In this document: one piece after another, positions 14,801 through 21,329 of the stretch | How positions within the stretch are numbered: the first letter of the stretch is position 1 | How the letters are laid out: each line of letters opens with the position of its first letter | IMG/VR virus record: IMGVR_UViG_3300006921_000202 | Span: 1 to 21,329 of that record | Origin: a virus | Direction: 5' to 3' (one strand) | DNA length: 21,329 nt | The notes under the pieces: generated by a model | The model's input: only the letters and a program-made list of their open reading frames with translations | What the model was told of the DNA's origin: nothing | The model's database searches: none | Translations under genes and position numbers: made by a program

Positions 14801-17082
14801 TTGATGTAACGTGTCTCTCTCTGACCGTCATCAAACAAGAAGTCACCCGGTTCACCCTCACTCATATGGGTTATTTTGTTAACATCAAATTTATTCATTT
14901 CAACGTACCAAATTGGATCTTGTCCCGTGCCTTCGTTCTTCAGATCCCCTGCACCAAACTCTTGGTAATTGTTCGTAAATGTTTTACTTCTGATTGTAGG
15001 TGAAGTAATATTTGCATCAGAAGCACCCTTATCTTGTGCAACGATTGGAGCAATCAACAAGTATTGGTTATCTCCATTACCGTCGCTGGGAATGGATATT
15101 GTAAGAGTTTTTCCATCGGAGGATCTGGTATAAACGGGTCTACTGTTGACATCATTATAGTAGTAATCTACTACTTCATATGGTAATCCATCTCCGGGTT
15201 TTGCCATAAGAATGTAGTCATTATTATTTGTGATGATTTCATCACCAGATTCATTAAAGAATTGATGCACACCATCGGGATCTGTTGCAACAGAAAGATT
15301 CCACGTTGCTACGTTATTTGCGTCTGTTGTGATTAATTGAGATCTTGTATAAACATATCTTAATTGATCAATTGATTTTACTGCTTTACCTTGAGGAACT
15401 TCAAATACTAATCCCGAGTTTTTAATATCTCGTAATGTCTGATCCGTATCTGATGTGTTCGATATGTTCCGAATTAATTTGAGTGTTGGGAAATCATTGT
15501 CTAAAATATTCGCTGATTCTCGACCCACTCCCGGCGTCATATATGTTGCATTTGGTAGTGTACTTAGAGCATTGCTTGCTGGTTCAAACGACTCGACATA
15601 CATTCTATAAACATATTGAGAATCAATATCACCACCATCGTGACGCTGTGGCCAGACATCAGGATTATCTCTACCAGAAAGATTTGCTACATCATCTTCT
15701 CTCTTAAATGCATGAACCCTAGCAGTTCCAATTAATTGAAAAGCACCATCCCAAAGTTGCACGGCCGCTGACGTTGTTATTATATTATTTCCATCATCAG
15801 GGTTTACAAGAGTGTTAAAGAATGATCTGTTACCATCCCATTCAGTACCATCCCCAACCGGAGTTGGTCCCTGCCCGTTGGCATTAACTTCAACACCAAC
15901 AAAGTAGGATCCTAGTTTTGCACCGGGTAACTTAGTTAGAGAAGATGTAGCAGTGGATCGTGATTTGTTAACATCCAAGAACTGTGGTGACTGTGTTTCG
16001 TATTCATATCCATAAAGATATGCCTTGCCTGGTTGCAATACAGATACCAGTTTGGCCGAATCCCCGCCGCGATCAGATGTATAAACACCACGGTTCGTCC
16101 CATTATTCAGGTGTTCTCGTAAATCAATCTCGAATGGTTTTACTGTGTATGATCCGGATTCATCGTATGTTCGTCTTGCAAGAGTCTTCTCTAACTCTGC
16201 ATAATCTGTATAGAGAGTCTTGAAAATTACCTTACCAATATCAAATCTAACAAGTTCGATAAAGTTTTTAGTGGTTGCAATATCGGTAACAAATCCCAGA
16301 TTAAGATCAATCTTATAACGATCTGCGCCAGGTGCATTGTAGTTATATGATCCAGAGGCGGGATCTCTTAGAGTGGCATCATCGCCTTCTGTTGCAACAC
16401 TTCTGCGAACACTGAAACCAACACTACCACTGGGGGTATCAAATTCTCTAGTTCCATCTCCAGTAAATCCGTAGATAGAAGTCGATTGCTTATCAGTTTT
16501 TACAAAGAACCCATCAGTATAGAAAATACCGGGACTGGTTGTGATAACTTTACATCTTCCCTGTACACCGTTAACCACGGTTGCATCGGTGGTGTCGCTA
16601 GAAACTGCTGCAATTTCACCTGCTCCAGTTCCACCAACAAAGGTGGATCCGAACGTGCCTCCGGGTTGGAAAGTATTTCCCTGAAGGAAGTTTACATACA
16701 GAAGATCATAGTCATCAACAGTCGAACTCGGAGTTCTTTCATAGTGAACGACTCTAGCACTAACATTTTCCGTTGTGCCTCCATCAGTCTTAATTTGACT
16801 GATATCGTACCCACCAATTTGATCTAGACTAGCACCCTTGACAACTCGAATATAAGAACAGTTCTGAACGGACTGATCACCGCCGATGATCTTTGCACCA
16901 TCTTCGAAGATGTGATCACCCATCCTAGAAACTTGGTTCTGGAGGATGCTTTGGAGTTGAGTGAGTTCTCTTGCTTGAACTGCATATCCAGGTCTAAAGA
17001 GGACTCTAAGAAACTTCTTGTCTTCGTCGTAGTCGTCATAGTATGGATCTATGTTCAGTAATGTCGGATCGTATGATGCCAT
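11830..17082 (-). CDS. Very large DUF4815-type virion structural protein
   Basis: A 1750-residue protein, the largest here. Its N-terminus (YDPTLLNIDPYYDDYDED, FLRVLFRPGYAVQARELTQL, LQNQVSRMGDHIFEDGAKI) is that of the DUF4815 family found beside baseplate genes in marine T4-like phages. Around residues 894-975 are a conserved-looking APADRPDSMTLYTIAMPPYT segment and a charged helix (RVEKRVDDLEIYTKLSLIEN) likely to form a coiled coil. Residues ~1434-1462 (SPVYLQPGNYSLSIVSNTDD) look like a beta-sandwich strand pair. The rest is beta-rich, with Ser/Thr-rich linkers. It follows gp8 in the position of T4 gp9/gp10, so a peripheral baseplate or fibre-connector role is inferred. No enzymatic motif was seen. 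It starts 13 nt after gp8 with AAGGTGG 8 nt upstream, and ends in a 4-nt overlap with the 62-aa gene. The family call is firm, the function is not. Confidence 0.85.
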   Translation of the reverse strand: MASYDPTLLNIDPYYDDYDEDKKFLRVLFRPGYAVQARELTQLQSILQNQVSRMGDHIFEDGAKIIGGDQSVQNCSYIRVVKGASLDQIGGYDISQIKTDGGTTENVSARVVHYERTPSSTVDDYDLLYVNFLQGNTFQPGGTFGSTFVGGTGAGEIAAVSSDTTDATVVNGVQGRCKVITTSPGIFYTDGFFVKTDKQSTSIYGFTGDGTREFDTPSGSVGFSVRRSVATEGDDATLRDPASGSYNYNAPGADRYKIDLNLGFVTDIATTKNFIELVRFDIGKVIFKTLYTDYAELEKTLARRTYDESGSYTVKPFEIDLREHLNNGTNRGVYTSDRGGDSAKLVSVLQPGKAYLYGYEYETQSPQFLDVNKSRSTATSSLTKLPGAKLGSYFVGVEVNANGQGPTPVGDGTEWDGNRSFFNTLVNPDDGNNIITTSAAVQLWDGAFQLIGTARVHAFKREDDVANLSGRDNPDVWPQRHDGGDIDSQYVYRMYVESFEPASNALSTLPNATYMTPGVGRESANILDNDFPTLKLIRNISNTSDTDQTLRDIKNSGLVFEVPQGKAVKSIDQLRYVYTRSQLITTDANNVATWNLSVATDPDGVHQFFNESGDEIITNNNDYILMAKPGDGLPYEVVDYYYNDVNSRPVYTRSSDGKTLTISIPSDGNGDNQYLLIAPIVAQDKGASDANITSPTIRSKTFTNNYQEFGAGDLKNEGTGQDPIWYVEMNKFDVNKITHMSEGEPGDFLFDDGQRETRYINGRLYIKPEKFSKYIETNEDNPATGILSLPFGVTYDYFQHSGSVGPFTVESYAGITYGDIPLFASNSLGKTTSLASCIDFRHSGPVGGELGGHVVPEDNLVSIEESHTYYQARIDKIVARQTFGDDINFDIIEGVPDLSPVAPADRPDSMTLYTIAMPPYTHNASDVAVKYIENNRYTMSDIGRVEKRVDDLEIYTKLSLIENEIEAMDIEKSTEPGVIGEKVGIVVDTFAGHGLGDVADSKYACSIDYENSTLRPGFAETNHALDTTTLVIGDNLQQSSDGLIHSKITDTQPIVSQSLSNGFISVNQFDLINWIGRLEIDPPSDQWFSTSVRPVVKINDMGSNDNWKVNNFNDSRGFGTQWNEWSSIWSGIENIDDKLQNVVGERFLEQARRTNSDIFIASRIEKNVSSVSNIAKTIDQRKSRLNIRLGSVPDTLKKRVNDKIIDVSVVPFIRSSTLTIKAENLKPNSIVIPFFDGDDVSQFCTPSGGSLGGTIQTDSFGKIDNLQFAVPPKKYLTGEKVFRLTDSSTNTAADAETSAEGDFYAQGVQSTTDTTFSATRPLVLRRQTVTSEKIVRDVYTREDSLNLSLETQWIDPLSQIFTVSSNLHSNGVFLNDINLYFSSKSETLPVTIQIRPTVSGYPSASSIIPFSEVTLYPSEVIIGNDVPSATNFKFSSPVYLQPGNYSLSIVSNTDDYKVYTGNVGLEDSLTGNIITKHPNMGSLFLPQNTNVAEEDTSTSLMCEINRCVFTTAPGTLQINLSEPGVPTNVNLTKIISNELILPSTSVVHKLTFGTSSTTFQVPQNQNYTFPSSQLIAATGGSSEQQTTHTIEISNPSSSTITPVVDTKNLTVITVENIVNDASGGGEYTGSGTYTDSAVARYLTRSIKLQENGDDVRVMLDLNRPIGTTIEVYCRTLPPTTYKEIAEEPFYQLEQVNEVTETDNPFEFTETSYKLLKDVQAFATLQIKVLMFSEDTSVVPQVKDLRVVALI

Positions 17083-17095
17083 TTATTTGTCCACC

Positions 17096-19444
17096 TTAAA
17101 AACCAAGAATAATCTTGAAGTCTTCTGCTTGTTCGATGTTGCGATCTATTTCTTTTATATTCTCTATGTATAATACATCACCAGATGATAATTTCAATTC
17201 TGGTTCAGATACACTGGTAATCCACTTATTACTTGGAGCATTGGGTGATCCACCAGAAAGACCAAAACCGTCTGTTCCAACTCCACCCCTAAATGTTCCA
17301 ACTACATCTGATAGAAGTAATTCACCTGTTGCACCAGATTCATACTTCCATTCAACTACACTTGCCTTAGCATAGTTTGAATTAATTTTGGATCCCTGTT
17401 CTATGATATCATCAGGGGAGAATGTAGTTTCTGTTAACTTGTTTCCAGTAGCAGATGTCGAATCTGATCTACCTTCAACAATAATATTTGTTGTAGTTCT
17501 GTATAGTTTATTCAGAATAGTGCTGGAAGTCTTATCATCAATAGAAACAATTCTAGCAATATCTTGTTGTCCCGCAATGTCTTGGAATGATATTGCATCT
17601 GTAGTGGAACCTTGGACAAACGTCTTTATGAGTTCTCCACCCTTGGCCTCAACTCGGTTGATATTTGGATAAAATGCTCCGCTACTAATTCCTTGCACTT
17701 CTGCGGCGAGAGTTGAACCAGAGAACGATCCGATGATAGGTTCCACTAGGAGTTCTTGTCTGACAGCATCCCAATCGACAACAGTTCCTTCCGCAGTTCC
17801 TGTGCCTATTCCCGTATATTGTGATACCTTCTCACCAACAACAAATTCACTCAAGTTGCCACTCGTAACTCCAAACACAATTCGTTTTGTATCATCGTTG
17901 ATGTCTTGTGTTTTGAAAACTCCATTTGAATTTTCGATGAGAATGTCAACATACTCAGAGTTTCTAGAATGGAACGATTGTATTTTGGCAGTTGCTTTAC
18001 TTTCCGTGCCTATGATATATTTACCTTCAAGGAAAGTACCTGTTGTGTTCGTATAATCAAAATTACCGTTTACAAATTCTGGTTTTCTCAACACGATTTC
18101 GGAAGTTCGAGCAAGTTCGCTACCAGCAACTCTGTCGGTGCCATCATTCAAGAGGGGATTCTTAACTATACCAAACTGTCGTATATCATTTTTTGTTGTG
18201 ATGAATGCATTTTCATCACGTTCGATTTTCATATTAATCATTGTTCTGGACGCATCCAGATCTATTACGATGTTACCACCATGTCCCCTCTTCGGACTAA
18301 TTACAGGTCGCCATGAATCGGCAGTTCCTGATGTGGGTGTTGTTAGGATATCAACAATAGCAACGCTATAGTCTTTTCCTTTTGTGATGGCAACAATATC
18401 ACTAACTTGATTCGCCGTATCTAATTTAGTTCTTACCGTACATTCACTGCCATCACCTGTGACGACTGCGTGTGGGATGATAATATAAGATGATGCACGC
18501 TTTTCTGAATCCAAGTTACCCAAACTTTCGTCTGGATATAATTCAAAATCAAACGGTTGATCTACAACGATATATGGATCACCATCAAATTTTGCTGTTC
18601 CAGTTCCATCTCTATAAATGTAGTTTGAAATTCTGCGATACTGACCTACTTCTGATCCCCTACCGTCTACAATATAAACTGCGTACCCTTCATAATACGA
18701 AGAAATTTCATTCGGAGAAGAATTTTTATCTAAGTACACGCGATTTAAATCACCAGTGTTTCCATGCTGACATGGTTTTCGTGTACCCTCGGAAAATCCG
18801 GCAGCATATACTGCGGAACCATCGACATCTCGTTTAAAATATTCAATTGCTCCGGGGACCGCTTTTTGCTGTGTTTCGTATTGATGAATATCATTTGTGT
18901 TTGTAATGTCAGTGACAGTACGAATAGGAATAAAATCAGTTGTCATGAAAGGTCTTAGATCTTCCGTAACCTTACCCAAGAATTTCCACTTGTAACCATC
19001 ATCTCCAATTTGGGTAATATCAGTTCCGAGAAATTCTGGTTTTAGTGTAGATTTTGCACCGTTGTTATTATCAATACATTTGTAAATTCTCTGTTCATCA
19101 GCAAGAACATAAAAGTTGTTTGCGGTAATACCGGCCGTTGGATTCTCGTATAAAGAAAGAGTGTCGTCATATGCATCATATACCGAACCAGAAATCCAGT
19201 TGTTCCTCGGGACAATATGAATCGCATTGTTCTTGTCTATCCGTTTTGCTGCAATGGCATTCCTAAATGCATCGTTTTGTACATCTACCGATCCAGTAAC
19301 ACCGGGTGGTACTGATTCATTGGGCCACTCATTTACGTTACCAATGAACAAGTAATATTGATCTTCGTTTGTTTTATCAAAGTCAGAGATCAATGAGGTC
19401 GCAAAATGACGACCGAAGGGTTTTTGAAAGTTTTCTATTGCCAT
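17096..19444 (-). CDS. gp8: Baseplate wedge protein, T4 gp8-like (expanded)
   Basis: A homologue of T4 gp8, a wedge subunit of the contractile-tail baseplate. From memory of T4 gp8, corresponding segments are FITFGRSEPW to YLFIGNVNEW (31-40), AVIPRRDWG to HIVPRNNWISG (76-86), VYRCLD to IYKCID (120-125), GDGYVWEYLF to GDDGYKWKFLG (147-157), and the C-terminus GEMIYMEN..INILFTF to GDVLYIEN..FKIILGF (755-782). Both ends match, so T4 gp8 (334 aa) is expanded here to 782 residues, mainly by material between ~180 and 750. An upstream ATG at 19498 would add 18 residues but overlap gp7 by 53 nt. The start at 19444 (MAIENFQKPFGRHFATS) lies 1 nt after the gp7 stop with GGAG 12 nt upstream, and is preferred. 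The order gp7-gp8 matches T4. Confidence 0.85.
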   Translation of the reverse strand: MAIENFQKPFGRHFATSLISDFDKTNEDQYYLFIGNVNEWPNESVPPGVTGSVDVQNDAFRNAIAAKRIDKNNAIHIVPRNNWISGSVYDAYDDTLSLYENPTAGITANNFYVLADEQRIYKCIDNNNGAKSTLKPEFLGTDITQIGDDGYKWKFLGKVTEDLRPFMTTDFIPIRTVTDITNTNDIHQYETQQKAVPGAIEYFKRDVDGSAVYAAGFSEGTRKPCQHGNTGDLNRVYLDKNSSPNEISSYYEGYAVYIVDGRGSEVGQYRRISNYIYRDGTGTAKFDGDPYIVVDQPFDFELYPDESLGNLDSEKRASSYIIIPHAVVTGDGSECTVRTKLDTANQVSDIVAITKGKDYSVAIVDILTTPTSGTADSWRPVISPKRGHGGNIVIDLDASRTMINMKIERDENAFITTKNDIRQFGIVKNPLLNDGTDRVAGSELARTSEIVLRKPEFVNGNFDYTNTTGTFLEGKYIIGTESKATAKIQSFHSRNSEYVDILIENSNGVFKTQDINDDTKRIVFGVTSGNLSEFVVGEKVSQYTGIGTGTAEGTVVDWDAVRQELLVEPIIGSFSGSTLAAEVQGISSGAFYPNINRVEAKGGELIKTFVQGSTTDAISFQDIAGQQDIARIVSIDDKTSSTILNKLYRTTTNIIVEGRSDSTSATGNKLTETTFSPDDIIEQGSKINSNYAKASVVEWKYESGATGELLLSDVVGTFRGGVGTDGFGLSGGSPNAPSNKWITSVSEPELKLSSGDVLYIENIKEIDRNIEQAEDFKIILGF

Positions 19445-19445
19445 A

Positions 19446-21311
19446 CTAGTATATATCTCCGCCAGTCGGTCCAACATTGTTGACATCCAACTGTACAAAG
19501 TTGTGTAATGTTATCCCATCAAAGGAAATTCCGGAGGGTATTGATGTTATACCCCGGACATTTGGATGAAAGTAGATTGAGAAATATGTGATTCCAAGAT
19601 TCTTCGCAGCAGTATATCCACCATCAATTGCAGTTCCATATCCGTGTGTTGCTCCGCTACTACCCAGCGGTCTTTCTAATGGATCGTGACTTGTTATTCC
19701 GCCTTCTGGCATGGTAACAAATGTAATTCCATGAACACCTTCGTTGAATACAGATCCGTCTGGACCTGTTGCTGCGAATGGGTTATACCCCCTCGGATAC
19801 AAATCTCCAGATGCACCGATCCATGTACCCGTGTTTCCAACATATCCATTGTTCCTTAAGTTCAATGTTGTTCCAGAAGTGTACGGAGTATAGTGACCAA
19901 TAATTGGATACTCTTGAATCTTAGTTATGTTTAAGTCTTGAGTTGAATTTCTACCCAATACTCTAATCAAAGATATTTCTCCAAACACCTTCATTCCTGC
20001 TGGGTGGATTAATTTTTTAATCACATCTTTATACTTGTTTAGAGTTATCTCAGATTTCAAAACGTAAGAGTGTACCTGATAATAATCATTATCTTGGAAA
20101 ACTTTGTTTGAACTAATCTTGCCTTTGTTTCCATCATAATAGCCAGGTTTTGTGTGTACTGCTTTGGGTATAAGATATCCATATGCAGAACCGTCTCCCG
20201 TTTGGGTTCTTACGCTAAATGGAACTGGTTCGTTATAAAATATCCCGCCGTCTGTTATGCTTATTTCTAGGATCTCACCTTGCAGTCCCACCTGAGAGAC
20301 GTATCCTGCTGCTCCCGCACCCGGAACCCCGTAAATCTCACCAATGGGTATCGAGGGGTCCTGTTCGTAAATACCAAATGCACAGCAGGGCGCACAACCA
20401 AAATTAGGTTGTGGGTATACTAAAACATCATCAGTTCCTGTTCTATACCTGTTCAATATAATTGGATCACCGACTCTATAGTTGAATCCGGGACTTGTTA
20501 TTTCAACATCGGAAAGAACGCCAAATGTATTTTCATAAACATCACCAGTCGTTCCACCAACATCACAAAACGCTGGTCGACCAGGAACAAATGTTCCTGT
20601 AATTTCCCGCAATGAAAGTTCTGCAATCGAAGCACCTCGCACCGTGTACTGTATTGCAGAATCTACTGTTGCGAAAGCGGTAATTTTTTTACTATAAGGA
20701 TCTCTCTGTCTTAATTTTTTATTAACAAAACTAAAGATATCATCGCCGCCGAATGCTGTTGTTTTTATAACATCTGGATTTTTCCACCTACCATCAGATG
20801 CTCGTAGCATATCTTCTTCTGGGTAGTAAAACTCAACGATACTATTGTAGATTACCCTGAATAAAAACTCAAAGGCCTTTTCGGTGCCTTTTAGTTTGTA
20901 AAATTCTTTTATGTTTTTTATTATACTCTGTATGTTTAGTGGAGTTACACCATCATCAGCAATTGCCAACTCTGTCGGGAAGTTTAAGAGGTAAGTATTT
21001 CGGAATTGATTAACGAACGAAGATATAGTGGTATCGATATCAGAAACTGTAGTTAGTCTACTAACTGCACCGACAGAATTTTCATTTTGTTCTACCCATT
21101 CATAGTATGCTTCAATAAATGAAATGAACATAGGGTAATCTGATCGAACAAATTCAGGAACCTGTGACTCAATAAAGGGAGATATACGGAAAAGAACCGA
21201 CTCTTGTTCTGGAGTCAGTTCAGCAAGCACCTGAGAGATATCCGATGGTTGGAGATCAATAAAGGACTTTAACTTGAATAATAGGGGTAAACTATTATAC
21301 TCGTTAGACAT
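19446..21311 (-). CDS. gp7: Baseplate wedge protein, T4 gp7-like (lacks T4 N-terminal region)
   Basis: A 621-residue protein matching the C-terminal third of T4 gp7 (1032 aa). The hallmark segments are SDYPMFISFIEAYYEWVEQ (57-75), IKEFYKLKGTEKAFEFLFRV (134-153; T4 has YDFYSTKGIEASYKFLFKV), and QDNDYYQVHSYVLKSEI (406-422) followed by DVIKKLIHPAGMKVFGEIS (429-447; T4 has DVIRFVHPVGFGFIAITL). These are comparisons from memory. It would form part of the six-fold baseplate wedge that triggers sheath contraction. Residues 270-380 are Gly-rich and beta-like, with a CAPCC cluster (306-310). Residues 475-621 form a Gly-rich C-terminal extension of unknown fold. Compared with T4 the first ~600 residues are absent, as appears usual in marine relatives. 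The ATG overlaps the preceding stop as TAATG, behind a run of five G. Confidence 0.78.
   Translation of the reverse strand: MSNEYNSLPLLFKLKSFIDLQPSDISQVLAELTPEQESVLFRISPFIESQVPEFVRSDYPMFISFIEAYYEWVEQNENSVGAVSRLTTVSDIDTTISSFVNQFRNTYLLNFPTELAIADDGVTPLNIQSIIKNIKEFYKLKGTEKAFEFLFRVIYNSIVEFYYPEEDMLRASDGRWKNPDVIKTTAFGGDDIFSFVNKKLRQRDPYSKKITAFATVDSAIQYTVRGASIAELSLREITGTFVPGRPAFCDVGGTTGDVYENTFGVLSDVEITSPGFNYRVGDPIILNRYRTGTDDVLVYPQPNFGCAPCCAFGIYEQDPSIPIGEIYGVPGAGAAGYVSQVGLQGEILEISITDGGIFYNEPVPFSVRTQTGDGSAYGYLIPKAVHTKPGYYDGNKGKISSNKVFQDNDYYQVHSYVLKSEITLNKYKDVIKKLIHPAGMKVFGEISLIRVLGRNSTQDLNITKIQEYPIIGHYTPYTSGTTLNLRNNGYVGNTGTWIGASGDLYPRGYNPFAATGPDGSVFNEGVHGITFVTMPEGGITSHDPLERPLGSSGATHGYGTAIDGGYTAAKNLGITYFSIYFHPNVRGITSIPSGISFDGITLHNFVQLDVNNVGPTGGDIY
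19457..19460 (-). promoter_or_regulatory. GGAG ribosome-binding site deciding the gp8 start
   Basis: GGAG lies 12 nt before the ATG at 19444, inside the last codons of gp7 (Gly-Asp-Ile-Tyr-stop). It supports the start one base after the gp7 stop rather than the in-frame ATG at 19498. Confidence 0.6.
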
Positions 21312-21329
21312 TAATATCCCCCACCCGGC
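21311..21329 (-). CDS. Possible 3' end of upstream gene (gp6 by synteny)
   Basis: Reading inward from the edge, one frame gives Pro-Gly-Gly-Gly-Tyr then TAA, the stop sharing one base with the gp7 ATG (TAATG). Glycine-rich tails ending in an aromatic residue, and overlapping stops and starts, fit the neighbours (gp7 itself ends Gly-Gly-Asp-Ile-Tyr). In T4 the gene before 7 is 6, so gp6 is the synteny guess. Only five codons are visible, and a second frame (ending Asp-Ile-Asn-Val then TAA) cannot be excluded. Confidence 0.3.

Noticed and set aside
19445-19498. Upstream ATG giving an 800-aa gp8
   Set aside because: It would overlap gp7 by 53 nt and add 18 residues absent from the usual gp8-like start. 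The ATG at 19444 has GGAG upstream and a 1-nt junction.
20872-20892. Hairpin with trailing T run (AAAGGC / GCCTTTT) on the plus strand
   Set aside because: It lies within the conserved KGTEKAFEF coding segment of gp7 and there is no plus-strand transcript for it to end.
1-21329. Defence system, diversity-generating retroelement, CRISPR array or auxiliary metabolic gene
   Set aside because: Every stretch is accounted for by structural genes on one strand. No reverse transcriptase, template/variable repeat pair, spaced repeats or enzyme motifs were seen.

Overview
The window is a gap-free block of virion structural genes, all on the minus strand, from a T4-like tailed phage (a myovirus). It most resembles marine T4-like phages of the cyanophage/pelagiphage kind. 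That assignment rests on remembered family features: a gp7-gp8 baseplate pair, a very large protein that begins like the DUF4815 family, and a series of long modular fibre proteins. The host cannot be read from the sequence. No tRNA, integrase, IS element, CRISPR array or metabolic gene was seen. Intergenic gaps are 1-22 nt, two junctions overlap, and there is no non-coding stretch longer than 22 nt.

Layout, in transcription order (high to low coordinates). At the right edge are the last bases of an upstream gene, probably gp6 by synteny. Then come a gp7-like baseplate wedge protein (621 aa), a gp8-like wedge protein (782 aa after start correction) and a 1750-aa DUF4815-type structural protein. 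A 62-aa coiled-coil protein follows, translationally coupled to it. Next is the fibre/adhesin block: a 1118-aa modular fibre with a C-terminal jelly roll; a 1005-aa collar-domain (short-tail-fibre-like) protein starting at GTG; a 407-aa stand-alone jelly-roll protein; a 1061-aa beta-helix spike; and the first 260 residues of a laminin-G/concanavalin-like protein that runs off the left edge.

How they work together (inference). The gp7/gp8 pair builds baseplate wedges, the DUF4815 protein sits where T4 has gp9/gp10, and the following genes supply several receptor-binding appendages. Recurrent modules show that the fibre block grew by duplication and shuffling.

The most unusual element is in the 1061-aa spike. 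A 436-residue insertion splits the beta-helix between two coils. It holds, in order, a textbook EF-hand/dockerin-type calcium loop, a glycine/acid-rich linker and a 214-residue domain with 46 cysteines built on repeated CxC units. An exact T4-type late promoter box, TATAAATA, lies in the 3' end of this gene and may drive the laminin-G-like gene.
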